Shown piece after piece: positions 1 through 8,861 of a stretch of DNA of 64,000 nt. The stretch lies in the NCBI RefSeq assembly GCF_964252635.1, contig NZ_CAXUNP010000011.1, positions 1 to 64,000 on the forward strand, read 5' to 3'. Position 1 is the stretch's first letter; each line of letters starts with the position of its first letter. Origin of the DNA: Jatrophihabitans sp964252635. GTDB taxonomy: Bacteria; Actinomycetota; Actinomycetes; Mycobacteriales; Jatrophihabitantaceae. A program made the position numbers and the translations under genes. The notes under the pieces are model-generated. The model worked only from the letters and a program-made list of their open reading frames with translations. It searched no databases and was not told where the DNA came from.

Positions 1-19
1 GTCCTGGGGGTGGGTGGTC

Positions 20-664
20 TCAGTCGTTCTCCACCTCGAAGTCCCACGAGGCGACGGTGCGGCGCCCGCCCGCCGTCCAGCGCATCAGCCCCTCGCCGGT
101 CGGCATCACCGTCCGCAGCGAGAACGTGGTCGTGGCCCCGGGGGCGAGCTGCGCCGGCGGGGTGCGGCTGCCGGGTGCGAGACGGGTCCGGTAGACGGTG
201 CCGAGATGATCGAGCGTGGTGAAGTCACCCAGCCGGATCGGCGTGGTGGCCGTGGCCCCGCGCAGCGTCACCGTCCAGGTGCACGTCGTGGCCTCGGTCT
301 GTTCGGGCAGCCCCTCACCCGGGACGACCGGGCCCGTCACCGTCGCGCGTACCGTGCCGCCGGCGAGACTGACGTCGACGCTGTCGCCCTCGGTGGTCAG
401 CGCCGGTCGTCCGGCGCTGCCGGTCAGCACGCTGTCCGGCTCGACGGTGGAGGTGGGCAGGTAGCTGGGCAGCGAGCCGTAGCTGGCGTCGGCCGCCGAG
501 CCGCTCGCCCCACCGCGCGGTGCGGATGACGAGCTGCTGCAGCCGGAGACGACGCCGAGCACGACGCACGCACCGGCGAGGAAGGCGACGGCGCGCCGCC
601 CCGCACGCACGGGGCGTGACGGGGCGGCGTCCGGTCCGAGGTGGGCCGTGTCGAGGTCGGCCAC
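20..664 (-). CDS. Predicted lipoprotein of unknown function
   Basis: The 214-residue product has an Arg-rich start, a hydrophobic stretch at about residues 24-40 and a lipobox VVSGC ending at Cys42. It is therefore expected to be lipid-anchored on the outer face of the membrane. A Ser/Gly-rich linker follows, and then a beta-rich domain with no catalytic motif I recognise; a late stretch reads like an Ig-like or DUF4352-type extracellular fold, but this is not proven. The GTG start directly follows the stop of the upstream phosphoesterase gene, with GAAGAAG in that gene's last codons as the likely ribosome site. The two are thus probably co-transcribed and may act together outside the cell. 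Function is unknown. Confidence 0.75.
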   Translation of the reverse strand: MADLDTAHLGPDAAPSRPVRAGRRAVAFLAGACVVLGVVSGCSSSSSAPRGGASGSAADASYGSLPSYLPTSTVEPDSVLTGSAGRPALTTEGDSVDVSLAGGTVRATVTGPVVPGEGLPEQTEATTCTWTVTLRGATATTPIRLGDFTTLDHLGTVYRTRLAPGSRTPPAQLAPGATTTFSLRTVMPTGEGLMRWTAGGRRTVASWDFEVEND

Positions 665-2836
665 TCAGTGCTTCTTCTTGTGGTGCTTCTTGTGGTGCTT
701 CTTGGGGTGCTTCGGCTTCGGGTGGTGCACGGCCCGCGGCAGGTTGTTGAACACGTCCGTGCCGAAGGGGGCCAGACCGCTCTCACCGGCGAAGCCGAGG
801 TGGCCGTGGCCGTCGACGCCGCCCGAGACCGTACCGGCCGGCAGCGCCGCGTGGTCGTGACCCTTGCCGACCTGGAAGATGTCCTCCATCGTCCGCAGCC
901 AGCTGTAGTGGTCGTAGAAGCGGCTGCTCGTCGTGCCCGGCTTGATCAGCGGGCTGATCAGCACGCTGCCGGTGTCACCGCCGCCCGGCGTCGCGTCCGT
1001 CGCGTCGTAGAGCGGGTCCGCCGTCTGCCCCGCGGTCAAGTAGCCCGGCGCACCTTCGGCGCTGAGCGTGATGCTGCTGACCGGCCCGGTGGGCGTCACC
1101 GGGCTGCCGGACTTGTCGACGAGCTCGAAGGAGCCGTTGACCACCGAGCCGCTGGAGCTGGTGGGGAAGTTCGGGCCGGTGTCGCTGACCGTGCCGACGA
1201 ACGTGTCGGCCGGGATCGGGCTCTTGCCGCCGCTGGAGTCTGCGGTGTCGGTGACCCCGCGGCCCGTGTCGATCGCGGTGATCGACTTGTCCGAGACGAA
1301 CGGCGAGCTGGTGCCCGCCGCCGCGGGGTCGGTCCGGGCACCGGGGGTGTTGCCCGAGCCGGCACGCACGATGCCCGGCACGCAGTTCGCCGGCACGTTC
1401 GGCGACGTCGAGGTGCACGTCGGCGGCCGGTCGATGAACGCGTTGTTGCCCGGACCGGGGAAGAGCTGGTTGCCCTGCGCGTCGGTCTTCAGCGTCGAGT
1501 TGACGCCGGTGGGCTCCCGGTGGACGTTGCGCCCGTTGATGTTCTCGCCGGCCGCGTCGGCCTTGATGCCCGCTGCGGCGTTCGGCTGGTCGTGCAGCGT
1601 CGGGCCGTAGGCGTTCGCGTTGTTGAAGCTGTTGCCGGTGTAGGTGAACGGCGGGTTGCCCTCGTCGAAGGTGATGTCGATCAGGCCGCCGTCCTTGAAG
1701 GCCGGGGACTTCTCGATCATCGGGATGTAGTACTTGAGGAACAGGTCGGAGGCGTAGAGGCCACCGGTCTGATTCTTCGGGGTGGTCGACTCGGGGTTCG
1801 GCGTCCCCGTCTGGTAGATCGGGGCGCCGGACGAGGTGAACGACCCGGACAGGTTGTTGCCCTTGCAGATCGCGTCGTGGGCGTCGCTGCAGTTGTTCGG
1901 CGTGATCCAGCTGAAGGCCGGCGTCGACGACGAGTGCTGCAGGTCGTGGTAGAGCCCGGTGCTCGAGCTGTCCAGGTTGGCGATGTGCTTGGCGTCGCAG
2001 TCGCTGCCGCCGCCGACCGGCTTCGTCAGACCCGCCGAGACGGTCTTGCCCGACGCGTCCTGTGTGCCGGTGATGCCGTGGAACCACGGGAACGGGAAGT
2101 GCTTGGCCACGTACTGGTCGTTGGCCTGGGCGCCGGTCAGGCTGGTGGTGCCGGCGGGCAGCGGATGGTCGGCGGTGGCGCTCATGTACGTCGGGTTGGT
2201 GGTCGGGTTGTTTGCCGCGCCGCCCGGCCCGCCGCAGACCGCGTCCTCACGACCGGGCTGGTTGTGCAGGTCCTGCGCGTAGCCCTTCCACGTCTTGCCG
2301 GCCGCGTCGAGCTGGTTGAACAGGGTGGGCGCGTCGGTGGGGTAGGTGCAGCCGTTCAGGCCGTTGGCCGCGTTGGCGCCGGCCTTCGAGGCGACCTGGC
2401 CCTTGTTGACGCCGCGCGTCACGATCGTCGAGTTGGCGCCGAAGTCCGAATCCTCGACGCTGCAGTCGGACTGCACGTCCTCCTCGGGCGCCTGGCCCGA
2501 CACCATGGACAGGTAGTTGTCCTGGCTGGAGTGCCCGGTGCCGTAGTAGTTCTTCAGCAGCACCCCCTGACTCGGCAAGGTCTTCCAGAGGTAGCTGTTC
2601 TGGTTCAGCCCGGTGAAGGTCGCGTCGTAGGACTTGTTCTCGAGGATGATCAGCCAGACGTGCTTCACCTGCCCCGGCTTGAGGCCGGTGCTGGTGATGG
2701 TTAGCCCGGAGCGGCTGGCGGACTCCGGGGTCGCGGTGGCCGCGGTCGTGCCCAGGACGCCGGCGAGGAGCACGCCGGTCGCGAGGGCCGCGGTGGTCAG
2801 ACGCGTACGCCGCGTCGAGGGTTTGGGGATTCGCAC
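665..2836 (-). CDS. Secreted phosphoesterase (PF04185, phospholipase C/acid phosphatase type) with basic tail
   Basis: This 723-residue protein starts with a Sec-type signal peptide (basic residues 5-12, hydrophobic core about 14-36). The mature part carries the metal-site signature of the phosphoesterase family: ILENKSYDATF near residue 66, GHSSQDNYLSMVSGQ at 101-115 and ITFDEGNPPF further on. Family members hydrolyse phosphomonoesters or phospholipids outside the cell; the substrate cannot be read from sequence. The last 18 residues are almost only Lys, His and Pro, an odd tail that could bind metal or polyanions. The GTG start has AGGA eight bases upstream. A phoU gene is divergently placed, so a link to phosphate supply is plausible but inferred. 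Confidence 0.85.
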   Translation of the reverse strand: MRIPKPSTRRTRLTTAALATGVLLAGVLGTTAATATPESASRSGLTITSTGLKPGQVKHVWLIILENKSYDATFTGLNQNSYLWKTLPSQGVLLKNYYGTGHSSQDNYLSMVSGQAPEEDVQSDCSVEDSDFGANSTIVTRGVNKGQVASKAGANAANGLNGCTYPTDAPTLFNQLDAAGKTWKGYAQDLHNQPGREDAVCGGPGGAANNPTTNPTYMSATADHPLPAGTTSLTGAQANDQYVAKHFPFPWFHGITGTQDASGKTVSAGLTKPVGGGSDCDAKHIANLDSSSTGLYHDLQHSSSTPAFSWITPNNCSDAHDAICKGNNLSGSFTSSGAPIYQTGTPNPESTTPKNQTGGLYASDLFLKYYIPMIEKSPAFKDGGLIDITFDEGNPPFTYTGNSFNNANAYGPTLHDQPNAAAGIKADAAGENINGRNVHREPTGVNSTLKTDAQGNQLFPGPGNNAFIDRPPTCTSTSPNVPANCVPGIVRAGSGNTPGARTDPAAAGTSSPFVSDKSITAIDTGRGVTDTADSSGGKSPIPADTFVGTVSDTGPNFPTSSSGSVVNGSFELVDKSGSPVTPTGPVSSITLSAEGAPGYLTAGQTADPLYDATDATPGGGDTGSVLISPLIKPGTTSSRFYDHYSWLRTMEDIFQVGKGHDHAALPAGTVSGGVDGHGHLGFAGESGLAPFGTDVFNNLPRAVHHPKPKHPKKHHKKHHKKKH

Positions 2837-3062
2837 AGCTCATTCCTAATCGCCCGTTGCCAACCGGGCGGGCGAGTCGGGTGAACGGGAGATTGCCGAC
2901 GGGCGACGTGCGGACGTCCGCCTCAGCGTTTGATCATCTCGGGTTATGCCAGGCCGGAGACCTGCACAACGCGAGTCGATGGGTCCAGAGCGTCCGATCG
3001 GTCTCGATTCGTCACAGAGCACCGGCACCGCGGGCCGGTTGTGGTCGAATGAGCCGGTGCCG

Positions 3063-3710
3063 ATGCGTAGCGCGTTCCGCGACCAGCTCGAGGGTCTGTG
3101 GACGCAGATGACCGAGCTCGCACAGCTGCAAGTGGTGGCCATCGAGCGCGCCTCGTCGGCGTTGCTCGACGCCAACCGGCAGCTGGCCGAGCTGGTCATC
3201 ACCGAGCAGGACGTCACCGAGCAGCTCCAGGCCGACCTCGAGATCAACGCCATGCAGTTGCTGGCCAAGCAACAACCGGTCGCCACGGACCTGCGCCTGG
3301 TGCTCGCCACGCTGCCCGTCTCGACCGCCCTCGCGCGGATGGGTGGCCTGGCGCAGCACGTCGCCAAGGCGACCCGGCTACGGGCGCCCGAGTCGGCCGT
3401 GGCCGACAAGGTGCGCCGCACCATGACCGAGATCGGTGGCGCGGCCACCGAGATCGCCGGCACGCTCACCCGGGCCATCCAGGAGCGTGACGCCCAGCTC
3501 GCGGCCGAGGTCGCCGCGTCCGACGACGGCATGGACGCGCTGCACCGCCAGTTGCTCACCCAGCTGCTGGCCGCCGACTGGCCGCACGGCGTCCCGGCCG
3601 CGGTCGACGCGGCGCTGCTCGGTCGCTACTACGAACGGTTCTCCGACCAGGCCGTCAGCGTGGCCCGCCGCATCCGCTACGTGATCACCGGGGCCGTCGA
3701 GGACCGGTGA
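3063..3710 (+). CDS. phoU: Phosphate signalling protein PhoU
   Basis: The 215-residue product has the length and all-helical repeat pattern of PhoU. It opens with MRSAFRDQLEGLWTQMTELA and has the repeated PhoU segment with LEINAMQLLAKQQPVATDLR. PhoU links the PstSCAB phosphate transporter to the PhoR sensor kinase and represses the Pho response when phosphate is plentiful. An in-frame start at 2946 is possible, but the ATG at 3063 gives the normal PhoU length and N-terminus. No pst or phoPR genes are next to it; the neighbour upstream is a divergent secreted phosphoesterase. Confidence 0.9.
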   Translation: MRSAFRDQLEGLWTQMTELAQLQVVAIERASSALLDANRQLAELVITEQDVTEQLQADLEINAMQLLAKQQPVATDLRLVLATLPVSTALARMGGLAQHVAKATRLRAPESAVADKVRRTMTEIGGAATEIAGTLTRAIQERDAQLAAEVAASDDGMDALHRQLLTQLLAADWPHGVPAAVDAALLGRYYERFSDQAVSVARRIRYVITGAVEDR

Positions 3711-3744
3711 TCACGCACCGGCCGGCGCTGGGTACACCTGCGGG

Positions 3745-4854
3745 GTGACTGCCGCCGATTCGATCGCCGACCCGATCGCCGACAAGCCCAGCGCCGCTGC
3801 CCTCGTGGCCGCCCTGTACGACGACCCCGAACAGTGCGCCAAGGTGGCCAAGCTGCGCTACGTGAGCCCCGACCAGCCCGGCCTCACCCGGCTGCGCAAG
3901 GGCAAGGGCTTCACCTATCGCGACGCCAAGGGCGTCACCGTGGTCGACGTCGAGCTGCGCGACCGCATCCGCAAGATCGCCATCCCGCCCGCGTGGCAGC
4001 AGGTGTGGATCGCCACCTGGCCCGACGCGCACCTGCTCGCGGTCGGCGAGGACGAGAAGGGCCGCAGGCAGTACATCTACCACGAGCGCTGGCGCTCGAT
4101 CCGCGACCAGCTGAACTTCTACCGGCTGCTCGGCTTCGGCGACGCCATGCCCAAGATCCGTGCCGACGTCGACGAGCAATTGCGCCGGCGCAGCTTCGAC
4201 ACCGACCGCGTGCTCGCGGCCATGCTGCGGATCATCGACCTCGCCGGCTTGCGTGTCGGCAACGAGGTGTACGCCGAGGAGAACGACAGCTACGGGCTCA
4301 GCACGCTCACCCGCAAGCACGTGCGGGTCCGTGGCGACTCCGTCGAGTTCGACTTCCCAGCCAAGTCCGGCAAGCAGGCCGACACGGCGATCGAGGACGC
4401 CGGCGTGGCCCGGGTCGTCGAGCGCCTGCTCACCCAGCGCACCCGCCGGCTGTTCACGGTCGACGGCGAGGTGATCGGCTCCGACGAGGTCAACCACCGG
4501 CTCTCCGACCTGACCGGTGCGCACTTCACCGCCAAGGACTTCCGGACGTGGAAAGGCTCCACGGTCGCGTTCGCCTACCTGCGCGCCCATCTCGACGGGC
4601 GCGCCTCCGGCGAGAACACGGTCAACGCCGCCATCGACGCCGCCGCAGAGAAGCTGAACAACACACGGACGGTCTGCCGCGCGCACTACGTCCACCCGGA
4701 CGTCGTCGACGGCTACACCTCCGGCCGGCTCGCCGAGTTCCTGCAGGGCAAGCGGGTGCGGCGGACCAAGTGGCTCGATGTCGACGAGCGGCTGTTGCTG
4801 GCGTTCCTGGCCGAGACCCTCGACGAGCGGGCCGGCAACCTCGCGGTCATGTGA
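3745..4854 (+). CDS. DNA topoisomerase IB
   Basis: This 369-residue protein matches bacterial type IB topoisomerases (poxvirus-like). They relax supercoils through a 3'-phosphotyrosine intermediate. An N-terminal cap domain contains GLTRLRKGKGFTY and IPPAWQQVWI. The catalytic domain contains LRVGNEVYAEENDSYGLSTL (first Arg), FPAKSGK (Lys), the region KDFRTWKGS (second Arg) and the nucleophile Tyr315 in CRAHYVHP. All expected catalytic residues are visible and length is typical. The GTG start is followed by an Ala-rich lead. The stop overlaps the GTG of the next gene (GTGA), so the two are translationally coupled. Confidence 0.92.
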   Translation: MTAADSIADPIADKPSAAALVAALYDDPEQCAKVAKLRYVSPDQPGLTRLRKGKGFTYRDAKGVTVVDVELRDRIRKIAIPPAWQQVWIATWPDAHLLAVGEDEKGRRQYIYHERWRSIRDQLNFYRLLGFGDAMPKIRADVDEQLRRRSFDTDRVLAAMLRIIDLAGLRVGNEVYAEENDSYGLSTLTRKHVRVRGDSVEFDFPAKSGKQADTAIEDAGVARVVERLLTQRTRRLFTVDGEVIGSDEVNHRLSDLTGAHFTAKDFRTWKGSTVAFAYLRAHLDGRASGENTVNAAIDAAAEKLNNTRTVCRAHYVHPDVVDGYTSGRLAEFLQGKRVRRTKWLDVDERLLLAFLAETLDERAGNLAVM

Positions 4855-5153
4855 ACGGGCGACCACGCCGTCCCGAACGCATCCAGCTGCGCCGGACGAA
4901 GGGCTGGCGCAAGCCCGCGGGCGTGATCGTCGTGGCCCGGCCTTCACGGTGGGGCAACCCGTTCCGGATCGGGTCCGACGGGATGACGAGGGCGGAGGCG
5001 GTCGCCGCGTACCGGACGTGGGCGGCCACCGCCCTCGACGCCGAGGAAGTGCGACGGGAGCTGGGCGGGCACGACCTGGCGTGCTGGTGCCCACTCGCCG
5101 AACCGTGCCATGCGGACGTCCTGCTCGAACTCGCGAACCCGTGTCGGGTATGA
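4851..5153 (+). CDS. DUF4326 domain protein
   Basis: A 100-residue protein with the DUF4326 pattern: IQLRRTKGWRKPAGVIVVAR, then SRWGNPF, and the C-terminal LACWCPLAEPCHADVLLELA with three cysteines. The family is widespread in bacteria and phages; its biochemical role is not known to me. The GTG start overlaps the topoisomerase stop by four bases, so expression is tied to topoisomerase IB. The Cys/His cluster could bind a metal, which is inference. Confidence 0.8.
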   Translation: MNGRPRRPERIQLRRTKGWRKPAGVIVVARPSRWGNPFRIGSDGMTRAEAVAAYRTWAATALDAEEVRRELGGHDLACWCPLAEPCHADVLLELANPCRV

Positions 5154-5201
5154 GGCGTGCGTGCCATGCTGGGACCTTCGTCGTGCAGAGGAGAGATCGG
5201 G

Positions 5202-6698
5202 ATGAGCACCATCGACCACTGGGTCGCCGGGAAGCCGTCGGCACTGGCCTCGACCCGTTCCGCGCCGGTCTACGACCCGGCCACCGGCCGCCAGACCGGC
5301 GACGTGCTGCTGGCGAGCGCGTCCGACGTGGACCAGGCCGTCGCAGCCGCCCGCGACGCCTTCCGCGAGTGGTCGCAGGCGTCGCTGACCGCGCGCACGA
5401 AGGTGCTGTTCGCGTTCCGGGAGCTCGTCAACGCCCGCGCGGACGATCTCGCCGCGCTGATCACCGCCGAGCACGGCAAGGTGCTCTCGGACGCGCGCGG
5501 TGAGGTGCAGCGCGGCCTGGAGGTCGTCGAGTTCGCCTGCGGGATCCCGCAACTGCTCAAGGGCGACTACTCCGACCAGGCGTCGTCGGGCGTCGACGTG
5601 TTCTCCTTCCGCGAGCCGCTCGGCGTCGTCGTGGGCATCACCCCGTTCAACTTCCCGGTCATGGTGCCGATGTGGATGCATCCGGTCGCCATCGCGTGCG
5701 GCAACACCTTCGTGCTCAAGCCCAGCGAGCGTGACCCGTCGGGCTCGCAGCTCGTCGCCCGGCTCTGGCAGGAGGCCGGCCTGCCCGACGGCGTCTTCAA
5801 CGTCGTCAACGGTGACGTCGAGGCGGTCGACGCGCTGCTCGACCACGACGACGTCGCGGCCGTGTCGTTCGTCGGGTCGACGCCGATCGCGCGCTACATC
5901 CACGAGCGGGCGTCGGCCAACGGCAAGCGGGTGCAGGCCCTGGGCGGGGCCAAGAACCACGCCATCGTCATGCCCGACGCCGACCCCGCGTTCGCCGCCG
6001 AGCACCTGGCCGCCGCCGCGTTCGGCTCGGCCGGTGAGCGCTGCATGGCCGTCTCGGCCGCCGTGGCGGTCGGCGCCGCGGGCGACGCCCTGATCGACGA
6101 GGTGGTGGCCCAGGCCGGTGCCGTCCACGTCGGGCCGGGTAACGCCGACGGCAGCGAGATGGGGCCCGTGATCACCGCCGCGTCCCGTGACCGGATCGTC
6201 GGCCTCATCCAGTCCGGCGTCGACCAGGGCGCCACCCTGGCCGTCGACGGCCGTGGGCTGGTCGTGCCCGACCACGAGGACGGGTTCTGGGTGGGCCCAA
6301 CCGTCATCGACCACGTGCGCCCGGCCATGGACGTCTACACCGAGGAGATCTTCGGGCCGGTGCTCAGCGTGCTGCGCGCCGACACCGTCGACGAGGCCAT
6401 CGCCCTGATCAACGCCAACCCGTACGGAAACGGGACGGCCATCTTCACCTCGAGCGGCGAGACGGCACGTCGCTTCCAGCGGGGTGTGCAGGTGGGCATG
6501 ATCGGGATCAACGTGCCGATCCCGGTACCAATGGCGTACTACTCCTTCGGCGGCTGGAAGGACTCGCTGTTCGGCGACAAGCACGTCCACGGGCCCGAGG
6601 GCGTCTCGTTCTACACGCGGGCCAAGGTGATCACGTCGCGGTGGCCGCACGTCGAGATGCCCAGCGGTGCGAGCCTGCAGTTCCCCACCATGACCTGA
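5202..6698 (+). CDS. mmsA: CoA-acylating methylmalonate-semialdehyde dehydrogenase
   Basis: The 498-residue enzyme belongs to the aldehyde dehydrogenase superfamily, MmsA branch. It oxidises methylmalonate semialdehyde (valine and myo-inositol breakdown) to propionyl-CoA with NAD. Visible are TPFNFPVMVPMWM (Asn149), KPSERDPS of the cofactor site, the nucleophile Cys281 in GSAGERCMAVSA and the C-terminal GIGINVPIPVPM-like loop (here MIGINVPIPVPM) diagnostic for MmsA. The ATG at 5202 is preceded by a GAGAGATCGGG ribosome site; an upstream in-frame ATG at 5157 lacks one. No other valine or inositol genes are adjacent. Confidence 0.93.
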   Translation: MSTIDHWVAGKPSALASTRSAPVYDPATGRQTGDVLLASASDVDQAVAAARDAFREWSQASLTARTKVLFAFRELVNARADDLAALITAEHGKVLSDARGEVQRGLEVVEFACGIPQLLKGDYSDQASSGVDVFSFREPLGVVVGITPFNFPVMVPMWMHPVAIACGNTFVLKPSERDPSGSQLVARLWQEAGLPDGVFNVVNGDVEAVDALLDHDDVAAVSFVGSTPIARYIHERASANGKRVQALGGAKNHAIVMPDADPAFAAEHLAAAAFGSAGERCMAVSAAVAVGAAGDALIDEVVAQAGAVHVGPGNADGSEMGPVITAASRDRIVGLIQSGVDQGATLAVDGRGLVVPDHEDGFWVGPTVIDHVRPAMDVYTEEIFGPVLSVLRADTVDEAIALINANPYGNGTAIFTSSGETARRFQRGVQVGMIGINVPIPVPMAYYSFGGWKDSLFGDKHVHGPEGVSFYTRAKVITSRWPHVEMPSGASLQFPTMT

Positions 6699-6719
6699 GC
6701 CGACGACCGGTTCGACCGG

Positions 6720-7100
6720 TCAGGACACCAGCGCCAGGTCGAACCAGACGCCCTTGCCGGGCCGGTCGGGCGCGGTCGAGATGCCCCAGGCCGCCGCGAT
6801 GGAGGACACGATGATCAGCCCGCGGCCGCCGCCGGCCGCGGCGTCGGGCGGCCCCGGCGGGCCGGGCATGGCCGGGTTGCTGTCCTCGACGACGACGCGC
6901 AGGCGACCGCCGTTCTGGGTCAGCACCATGCGGGCCGGCAGCGCACCGTGCCGCACGACGTTGCTGACCAGCTCGCTGACCAGCAGCACCGCGTCGGCGC
7001 GGGTTTCGAACGGCACCGTTTCGAGCCATTCGGCGACGAAGGCTCGGGCCCGTGCCGGCTCATCGATGGACTGACTGAGCTCCATCGTCAGCTCAGCCAC
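6720..7100 (-). CDS. RsbW-like anti-sigma factor/serine kinase (HATPase_c_2)
   Basis: A single GHKL ATPase domain of about 126 residues. The N box reads LVSELVSNVVRHG, the G1 box VVEDSNPAMP and the G2 box GGGRGLIIVSS. In partner-switch systems such proteins hold a sigma factor or kinase target and phosphorylate an STAS antagonist. The gene follows the STAS gene at 7093-7440 and overlaps its end; GTG codons at 7103 and 7100 sit at the overlap and are the likely starts, with an ATG at 7085 as alternative. The pair is an RsbV/RsbW-like module. No sigma factor gene lies in the window, so the target is unknown. Confidence 0.85.
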   Translation of the reverse strand: MAELTMELSQSIDEPARARAFVAEWLETVPFETRADAVLLVSELVSNVVRHGALPARMVLTQNGGRLRVVVEDSNPAMPGPPGPPDAAAGGGRGLIIVSSIAAAWGISTAPDRPGKGVWFDLALVS

Positions 7101-7440
7101 CACCGTTCTCCGAGTCGGCGGCACCCTCGGGGGTGCTGTGGATGGCGAAGCGGTCGGTCAGGCCGGTGATCTCCAGCAGCCGCACAATGCGCTGCTGCGG
7201 GCAGACCAGCGCGATGCGCCCGTCGGCGTCGGCCGCGCGCTGCTGCATCTCGTCCAGGACCTTCAGGCCCGAGGAGTCCAGGAAGCTCACCTGCGAGAGG
7301 TCGATGACGACGAGCCCGGCCCGCCGGGCGATCAGCTCGTCGGCCGCGTCGCGAAGCTGCGCCGCCGTGGCCAGGTCGACCTCGCCGCTGACCTGCAGCA
7401 CCGGCACGTCGCGCATGGTCTCGGCCTCGGACAGCTCCAC
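7093..7440 (-). CDS. STAS-domain anti-sigma factor antagonist (RsbV-like)
   Basis: This 115-residue STAS protein has the classical phosphorylation segment VIDLSQVSFLDSSGLKVL, where the first Ser of DSSG is the usual kinase target. In the unphosphorylated form such antagonists bind the ATPase partner and free its target. The stop overlaps the start of the RsbW-like gene, as expected for a coupled switch pair. The promoter must lie in the 137-bp gap shared with the divergent stressosome operon. An acidic tail rich in Gly ends the protein. Confidence 0.88.
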   Translation of the reverse strand: MELSEAETMRDVPVLQVSGEVDLATAAQLRDAADELIARRAGLVVIDLSQVSFLDSSGLKVLDEMQQRAADADGRIALVCPQQRIVRLLEITGLTDRFAIHSTPEGAADSENGGG

Positions 7441-7577
7441 CGGTGCCTCCTTGCAAACCGTGTCGGCGGTCGGTCACTCTCGGTCAGGCGCGCCGTGGTG
7501 GTCGCGCGCCCCGTCGTCGTGCGACAGCATGGCACACTCCCGGGGACACGCGGGTAGGGCGAGCAGAGGGGCAGGTC

Positions 7578-8459
7578 ATGACATCGGCGCACGATGACCA
7601 GAGCGAGGCGCAACGCGCACGGGACTTCGGCGACCTCGTCAACCGCCGCGGACCCGAGATCCTGCAGGCCTGGGTGCGGCTCCAGACCGAGGGCGGCGGC
7701 GCACGCGGAGCGACCGGTGACACCAACCAGGTCACCACGCAGAGTAAGGCCATCCTCCAGGCGCTGGCCCGCGCGGTGACCTCCTCCGGCCGGATCTATG
7801 ACCCGGTCGGCCGCGACTTCGAGCAGGTACGCGAGCTCGTCGCCGAGAGCTCCCGGCGCGGTGCCCGCGAGGGTGCGACGCCGGGCGAGACCGCCCACGG
7901 CGTCCTCGCGCTGCGGGAGGCCCTGCTCCAGGTGATGCAGACGGAGTACACGGACCCCATCGCCCTGAACGGTGCAGCGGTGGTCTCGGGCCGCCTGGTC
8001 GACGCCCTGGCCCTGATGACGTTCGAGACGTTCGTGCAGGGACGCGAGGAACTGATCAACCGGCAGAACCAGCAACTCATCGAGCTGTCGACGCCGGTCG
8101 TGCGGGTCTGGGACGGCATCGTGGCCGTACCGCTCATCGGCACGCTGGACAGCGTCCGCGCCCAGGTCGTCATGGAGACGCTGCTGCAGTCGATCGTCGA
8201 GGAGCACGCGGAGATCGCCATCCTCGACATCACCGGCGTTCCGACCGTCGACACGCTGGTCGCCCAGCACCTGCTCAAGACGGTCACCGCCACCCGGCTC
8301 ATGGGTGCCGACTGCATCATCAGCGGCATCCGTCCGCAGACCGCGCAGACCATCGTGGCCCTGGGCATCGACCTGTCCGAGATCCCGACACGCGCGACGC
8401 TGGCGGACGCTCTCGCCACTGCCATCCGCCGGGTCACCGCCCAGACGTCCGGCAGCTGA
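7578..8459 (+). CDS. RsbR-like stressosome scaffold (RsbRD N-terminal plus STAS)
   Basis: The 293-residue product has an all-helical N-terminal half of about 165 residues of the RsbRD_N type, which acts as the sensory domain. A C-terminal STAS domain follows from about residue 173, with VVRVWDGIVAVPLIGTLDS and the phospho-site region LDITGVPTVDT. In stressosomes RsbR and RsbS build the shell that sequesters the kinase RsbT; phosphorylation of the STAS domains releases it. The ATG at 7578 follows GAGGGGCAGG. The next gene begins three bases after its stop. What signal is sensed is not evident: no heme- or flavin-binding motif is visible. Confidence 0.88.
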   Translation: MTSAHDDQSEAQRARDFGDLVNRRGPEILQAWVRLQTEGGGARGATGDTNQVTTQSKAILQALARAVTSSGRIYDPVGRDFEQVRELVAESSRRGAREGATPGETAHGVLALREALLQVMQTEYTDPIALNGAAVVSGRLVDALALMTFETFVQGREELINRQNQQLIELSTPVVRVWDGIVAVPLIGTLDSVRAQVVMETLLQSIVEEHAEIAILDITGVPTVDTLVAQHLLKTVTATRLMGADCIISGIRPQTAQTIVALGIDLSEIPTRATLADALATAIRRVTAQTSGS

Positions 8460-8462
8460 GAC

Positions 8463-8861
8463 GTGGACCGCGCCCACATCGTCCAGGTCGGCACGACCCT
8501 GGTCGCCACCCTGGCCGACGAGCTCGACGACCGTGCCGCGGTGACCATGCAGGAGGAGGTCGCGGACCTGGTCGTCCGGCGCCGCGCCCACGGGGTCCTG
8601 CTCGACGTGTCCGCCCTGGAGATCGTCGATTCCTACATCGCCAAGGTGCTCGGCGACACCGCGAAGATCGTCACCGTCCTCGGCGCGCAGGTCGCCATCG
8701 TCGGGATGCGTCCGGCCGTCGCCATCACCCTCGTCGAGCTCGGCCTGTCCCTCGACGGCATCGCCAAGGCCGCGAGCATCGATGCCGGGATCGCCATGCT
8801 CACCGCGGCACTGGCCCAGGCCACGGCCGCCGAGCTCGACCAGGCCGCACGACTCCGGTGA
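8463..8861 (+). CDS. RsbS-like stressosome STAS protein
   Basis: A 132-residue single STAS domain with the RsbS hallmark LEIVDSYIAKVLGD, whose Asp-Ser carries the phosphorylated serine. RsbS is the minor shell component of the stressosome and binds RsbT directly. The start is GTG, three bases after the rsbR-like stop. The end overlaps the GTG of the rsbT-like gene by four bases. The order R-S-T is that of Bacillus and of many actinomycete stressosome operons. Confidence 0.88.
   Translation: MDRAHIVQVGTTLVATLADELDDRAAVTMQEEVADLVVRRRAHGVLLDVSALEIVDSYIAKVLGDTAKIVTVLGAQVAIVGMRPAVAITLVELGLSLDGIAKAASIDAGIAMLTAALAQATAAELDQAARLR

Noticed and set aside
641..2704. Long plus-strand open frame across the phosphoesterase gene
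   Set aside because: It is the antisense shadow of the phosphoesterase, which has signal peptide and family motifs; the shadow has Arg/Val/Gly-rich composition and no motifs.
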